Assembly (NCBI GenBank): GCA_963742405.1
Contig: CAVUMB010000007.1
Coordinates: 186,001 to 250,000 of the forward strand
Direction of reading: 5' to 3'
Length of the DNA stretch: 64,000 nt
DNA from: JAGVSR01 sp963742405
GTDB lineage: Bacteria > Pseudomonadota > Alphaproteobacteria > Rhizobiales > Hyphomicrobiaceae
A program made the translations under genes and the position numbers. This document shows, one piece after another, positions 61,360 through 64,000 of the stretch (within the stretch, counting starts at the first letter, position 1; the number at the start of each line of letters is the position of its first letter). The notes under the pieces were generated by a model. The model ran no database searches. It saw only the letters and a list, made by a program, of their open reading frames with translations, and was not told the DNA's origin.

Positions 61360-61986
61360 TCAATCGGGTCTATACTTTTTGAGTTCCCGAACAAGATGCG
61401 TCAGGCGTTCGGCGATCTCCGCGCCGCTGTCGACAGCAACCTTCAGCGTCGCCCTTGTCTGGATGAGCTTGTTCAGCCGCTCTTGGCATTCGCCGAAAGC
61501 GAAATACAGTGTCTCCGGCGCTTCGACCTCCCCATCCTCGACCGCGCACATCACGTCGAATGCATTCTGCGAGGCCAGCACCAGCATGGATGCAATGTCA
61601 TTCATGAGCTGGTGAAATAGGCGGCTTCCCTCAGGACCAACCCGAACGCCGTGGACGCCGAATTTAAGCGGTGAGGAACCCTGCGACCCTTCCCCGGCAA
61701 ACAATTTCGGATTGCGCTGAAACCGTCGAAAAATCTCCGAGAGGCCAAGGCAGCACGTCTCGAGTTCTCGGATCGCAGTCGCGGCCTTGCGTTTGGCTTT
61801 CGACCGGTCGGGGGTTCGCTCTTCCGCGGTCCAGTTGATCGCCGCAATCGAGGCAATTGCGCCAAGCGCCGCCAGCGCAGGCAACACCGCCGTGAAAGGA
61901 TCGGGCGCGATACGGCTATCCGGTTCGCGCGGCTCTTGCGGCTTAACGGTGCCCTTGTCGCTGCCTTTGCGGGACGGAAGTGCCAC
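61360..61986 (-). CDS. unknown protein between sdhA and sdhB
   Basis: 208 residues on the same strand as the sdh genes, 133 bases before sdhB and 137 after sdhA. The N-terminus is basic (MALPSRKGSDKGTVKPQEP), a membrane-like helix follows (FTAVLPALAALGAIASIAAI near 32-51), then a long soluble helical part: AATAIRELETCCLGLSEIFR, LKFGVHGVRVGPEGSRLFHQ, and LYFAFGECQERLNKLIQTRA. I recognise no family. The last part could form a coiled coil. Codon use agrees with the neighbours. A role in the dehydrogenase complex is possible only from position. Confidence 0.7.
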   Translation of the reverse strand: MALPSRKGSDKGTVKPQEPREPDSRIAPDPFTAVLPALAALGAIASIAAINWTAEERTPDRSKAKRKAATAIRELETCCLGLSEIFRRFQRNPKLFAGEGSQGSSPLKFGVHGVRVGPEGSRLFHQLMNDIASMLVLASQNAFDVMCAVEDGEVEAPETLYFAFGECQERLNKLIQTRATLKVAVDSGAEIAERLTHLVRELKKYRPD

Positions 61987-62123
61987 GCGCGCTCCGAATT
62001 GCGTCTCGTTGGAGACGCACCCTTAGCGCAGCCAGCGCTCCACCGCCACCCATCACACCGCTTTCAACCCAGCCGCAGGCGCGAGCATAACCGAGGCAAT
62101 CGGCAACCAACTCCAGGCCGAAC

Positions 62124-63962
62124 TCAGTAAACCCGTGCCTTCGGCTCGATGTACTTGATCTCGTTTGTCAGCGTCCGCGTGTGTACCGGCCGACTGTCGA
62201 GCCGGACTTGGCGCGTGGCGTGGTCGGCGAACGCCAGCGTATGCTTCATCCAGGCCACATCATCGCGCTTGGGATAATCTTCGCGCGCGTGCGCGCCACG
62301 ACTCTCCTTGCGATTGGCGGCCCCGCCGACCGTCACGGCGGCCTGGGCGATGAGATTGTCAAACTCCAGCGTCTCGACCAGATCGGAATTCCACACCAGT
62401 GAGCGATCCGTCACGCGAATATCGTCGATTCCCTTCCAGACATCGGCAATTTTCCGGACCCCTTCGTCCAGAACCGGTCCGTCGCGGAACACGGCGCAAT
62501 TGGCCTGCATGGTCTTTTGCATGCGAAGCCGCAGAGCAGCCGTCGGCGTGCTGCCGCTGGCATGACGAAACCGATCGAGACGATCCAGGGCCTTTTCTGT
62601 CGCGTCCTTTACCAGTTCCGGCTGCGCCGCGCGCCGCTCAATAGTATCGGCGCAGCGCAGACCCGCGGCCCGGCCAAAGACAACGAGGTCGATGAGTGAG
62701 TTTGATCCCAAACGGTTGGCTCCATGCACCGAAACGCACGCGGCTTCACCGATCGCCATCAAGCCGGGCACAACGGTATCGGGATTGCCATTCTTCAACG
62801 TCAGCACCTCGCCATGATAGTTCGTCGGGATGCCGCCCATGTTGTAATGCACGGTCGGAATGACTGGAATCGGCTGCCGCCTGAGATCGACACCCGCGAA
62901 AATCTTGGCGCTCTCCGTAATGCCTGGCAGGCGCTCGGCCAGGATGTTCGGGTCCAGATGGTCTAAGTGCAAGTACATGTGATCGCCTTCGGGACCGACG
63001 CCGCGACCCTCGCGAATCTCGATCGTCATTGACCGTGAGACCACATCGCGCGACGCAAGATCTTTGGCGTGCGGGGCGTAGCGCTCCATGAACCGCTCGC
63101 CCTTGGCATTCGTCAGATAGCCGCCTTCGCCCCGCGCTCCCTCGGTAATGAGCACGCCGGCACCATAGATGCCGGTCGGATGAAACTGCACGAACTCCAT
63201 ATCCTGCAATGGGAGCCCGGCGCGCAGAACCATGGCGTTGCCGTCACCCGTGCAGGTGTGCGCCGACGTCGCCGAAAAATAGGCGCGACCGTAGCCACCC
63301 GTCGCCAGAATAGTGCGTTTAGATCGAAAACGATGGATGCTGCCGTCTTCCATATTCATGGCAATGACGCCACGGCAGACGCCCTCGTCGTCCATGATCA
63401 GGTCAAGTGCGAAATACTCGATGAAGAACTCCGCCGAGTGGCGCAGCGATTGGCCGTAAAGCGTGTGCAACATTGCATGTCCGGTGCGGTCGGCCGCAGC
63501 ACAGGTGCGCTGCACCGGCGGCCCTTCGCCATACTCGGTGTAATGACCGCCGAACGGACGCTGGTAGATCTTGCCGTCTTCCGTGCGGCTGAACGGAACG
63601 CCATAATGATCGAGTTCGTAAACGGCTTCCGGCGCATTGCGGCACAAATATTCGATAGCATCCTGGTCGCCCAGCCAGTCGGCGCCTTTGACCGTGTCGT
63701 ACATGTGCCAGCGCCAGTTATCCGGGCCCATGTTGGCCAGCGATGCAGCAATGCCACCCTGCGCGGCGACCGTATGAGACCGCGTGGGAAAAACCTTCGT
63801 CACACACGCGGTTCTGAGCCCGGCCTCGGCACAACCGAGAGTGGCGCGCAACCCAGCGCCTCCCGCACCGACGACGACAACGTCATACGTATGATCGACG
63901 ATCGCGTAGGCACGGCCGTTGACGCCTGCCTTTAGCGCTGCACCATTTGCTTGGCCAGCCAT
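62124..63962 (-). CDS. sdhA: succinate dehydrogenase flavoprotein subunit
   Basis: 612 residues. VVVGAGGAGLRATLGCAEAG near 31 binds FAD; TRSHTVAAQGGIAASLANMG near 61 has the His that carries covalent FAD; QFHPTGIYGAGVLITEGARG near 254 and MGGIPTNYHGEVLTLKNG near 371 are substrate-side motifs, with Arg in RLGSNSLIDLVVFGRAAGLR. Oxidises succinate to fumarate. It starts 7 bases after the sdhD stop. Confidence 0.97.
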   Translation of the reverse strand: MAGQANGAALKAGVNGRAYAIVDHTYDVVVVGAGGAGLRATLGCAEAGLRTACVTKVFPTRSHTVAAQGGIAASLANMGPDNWRWHMYDTVKGADWLGDQDAIEYLCRNAPEAVYELDHYGVPFSRTEDGKIYQRPFGGHYTEYGEGPPVQRTCAAADRTGHAMLHTLYGQSLRHSAEFFIEYFALDLIMDDEGVCRGVIAMNMEDGSIHRFRSKRTILATGGYGRAYFSATSAHTCTGDGNAMVLRAGLPLQDMEFVQFHPTGIYGAGVLITEGARGEGGYLTNAKGERFMERYAPHAKDLASRDVVSRSMTIEIREGRGVGPEGDHMYLHLDHLDPNILAERLPGITESAKIFAGVDLRRQPIPVIPTVHYNMGGIPTNYHGEVLTLKNGNPDTVVPGLMAIGEAACVSVHGANRLGSNSLIDLVVFGRAAGLRCADTIERRAAQPELVKDATEKALDRLDRFRHASGSTPTAALRLRMQKTMQANCAVFRDGPVLDEGVRKIADVWKGIDDIRVTDRSLVWNSDLVETLEFDNLIAQAAVTVGGAANRKESRGAHAREDYPKRDDVAWMKHTLAFADHATRQVRLDSRPVHTRTLTNEIKYIEPKARVY

Positions 63963-63969
63963 GCTGGGT

Positions 63970-64000
63970 TCAAACTCCGAAGTAAAGTTTCAGGACGGCC
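63970..64000 (-). CDS. sdhD: succinate dehydrogenase membrane anchor, C-terminal end
   Basis: Only the last nine codons (AVLKLYFGV) and the stop TGA at 63972-63970 are in the window. The position, 7 bases ahead of sdhA, and the ending typical of SdhD make the assignment likely although the evidence is short. Confidence 0.65.
   Translation of the reverse strand, partial: AVLKLYFGV

Overview
The window reads as a chromosome segment of an alphaproteobacterium of the order Hyphomicrobiales (Rhizobiales). The reasons are the gene order rpmH-rnpA-yidC-engB-argB, the paired RppH-type Nudix genes beside an atpHAGDC operon, the run mdh-sucCD-sucA-sucB-lpdA, an sdhAB set, ClpN-like, DUF2092 and HIG1-type proteins typical of this order, and the high G+C. 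I infer the order from synteny and protein style; I cannot fix the genus.

Layout. 1-1346: the 5' part of an MBL-fold hydrolase gene running off the left edge, then tRNA-Pro(CGG) and tRNA-Gln(TTG). 1347-14007: an accessory stretch between tRNA-Gln and tRNA-Arg(ACG). It holds a DUF3489-DUF2924-serine recombinase module, an aquaporin, a DUF2092 protein followed by a frameshifted Asn/Val-repeat protein, a truncated DUF4239 gene, an N-terminally shortened tyrosine integrase, CsbD, a bactofilin, a CarH-like B12-binding regulator facing a Crp/Fnr regulator, and the 3' remnant of an IS1380-type transposase. 14275-19111: a membrane histidine kinase, a mercuric-reductase-like flavoprotein with a TVP38 membrane protein, and a DUF547 protein. 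19389-26314: housekeeping genes rpmH, rnpA, yidC, engB, argB and a HAD phosphatase, interrupted by an opposite-strand Clp-N-domain protein. 26311-32118: a secreted protein, an SDR, 3-hydroxyacyl-CoA dehydrogenase with etfAB, a rhomboid protease, a PduO-type cobalamin adenosyltransferase and a HIG1 protein. 32359-36564: envC-like, ctpA and two rppH paralogues. 36614-42024: the ATP synthase F1 operon with an extra CPxCG protein inside it. 42405-48705: a small membrane protein, priA, a transaldolase, HU, an ene-reductase with a shifted C-terminus, and xerC. 48946-64000: TCA-cycle genes lpdA, sucB, sucA, sucD, sucC, mdh, then zapE, a tiny Lys/Ala-rich protein, sdhB, an unknown membrane protein, sdhA and the last codons of sdhD.

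The second half is dominated by central energy metabolism: 2-oxoglutarate dehydrogenase, succinyl-CoA ligase, succinate dehydrogenase and malate dehydrogenase supply the respiratory chain, ETF feeds electrons from beta-oxidation, and F1 ATPase uses the gradient. The first 14 kb is a gene-decay and acquisition zone. The items most worth a second look are the CarH-like photoreceptor candidate, the DUF3489-DUF2924-recombinase module, a family of intergenic palindromes whose stems vary with pairing kept, and unexpected small genes inside the atp and sdh clusters.
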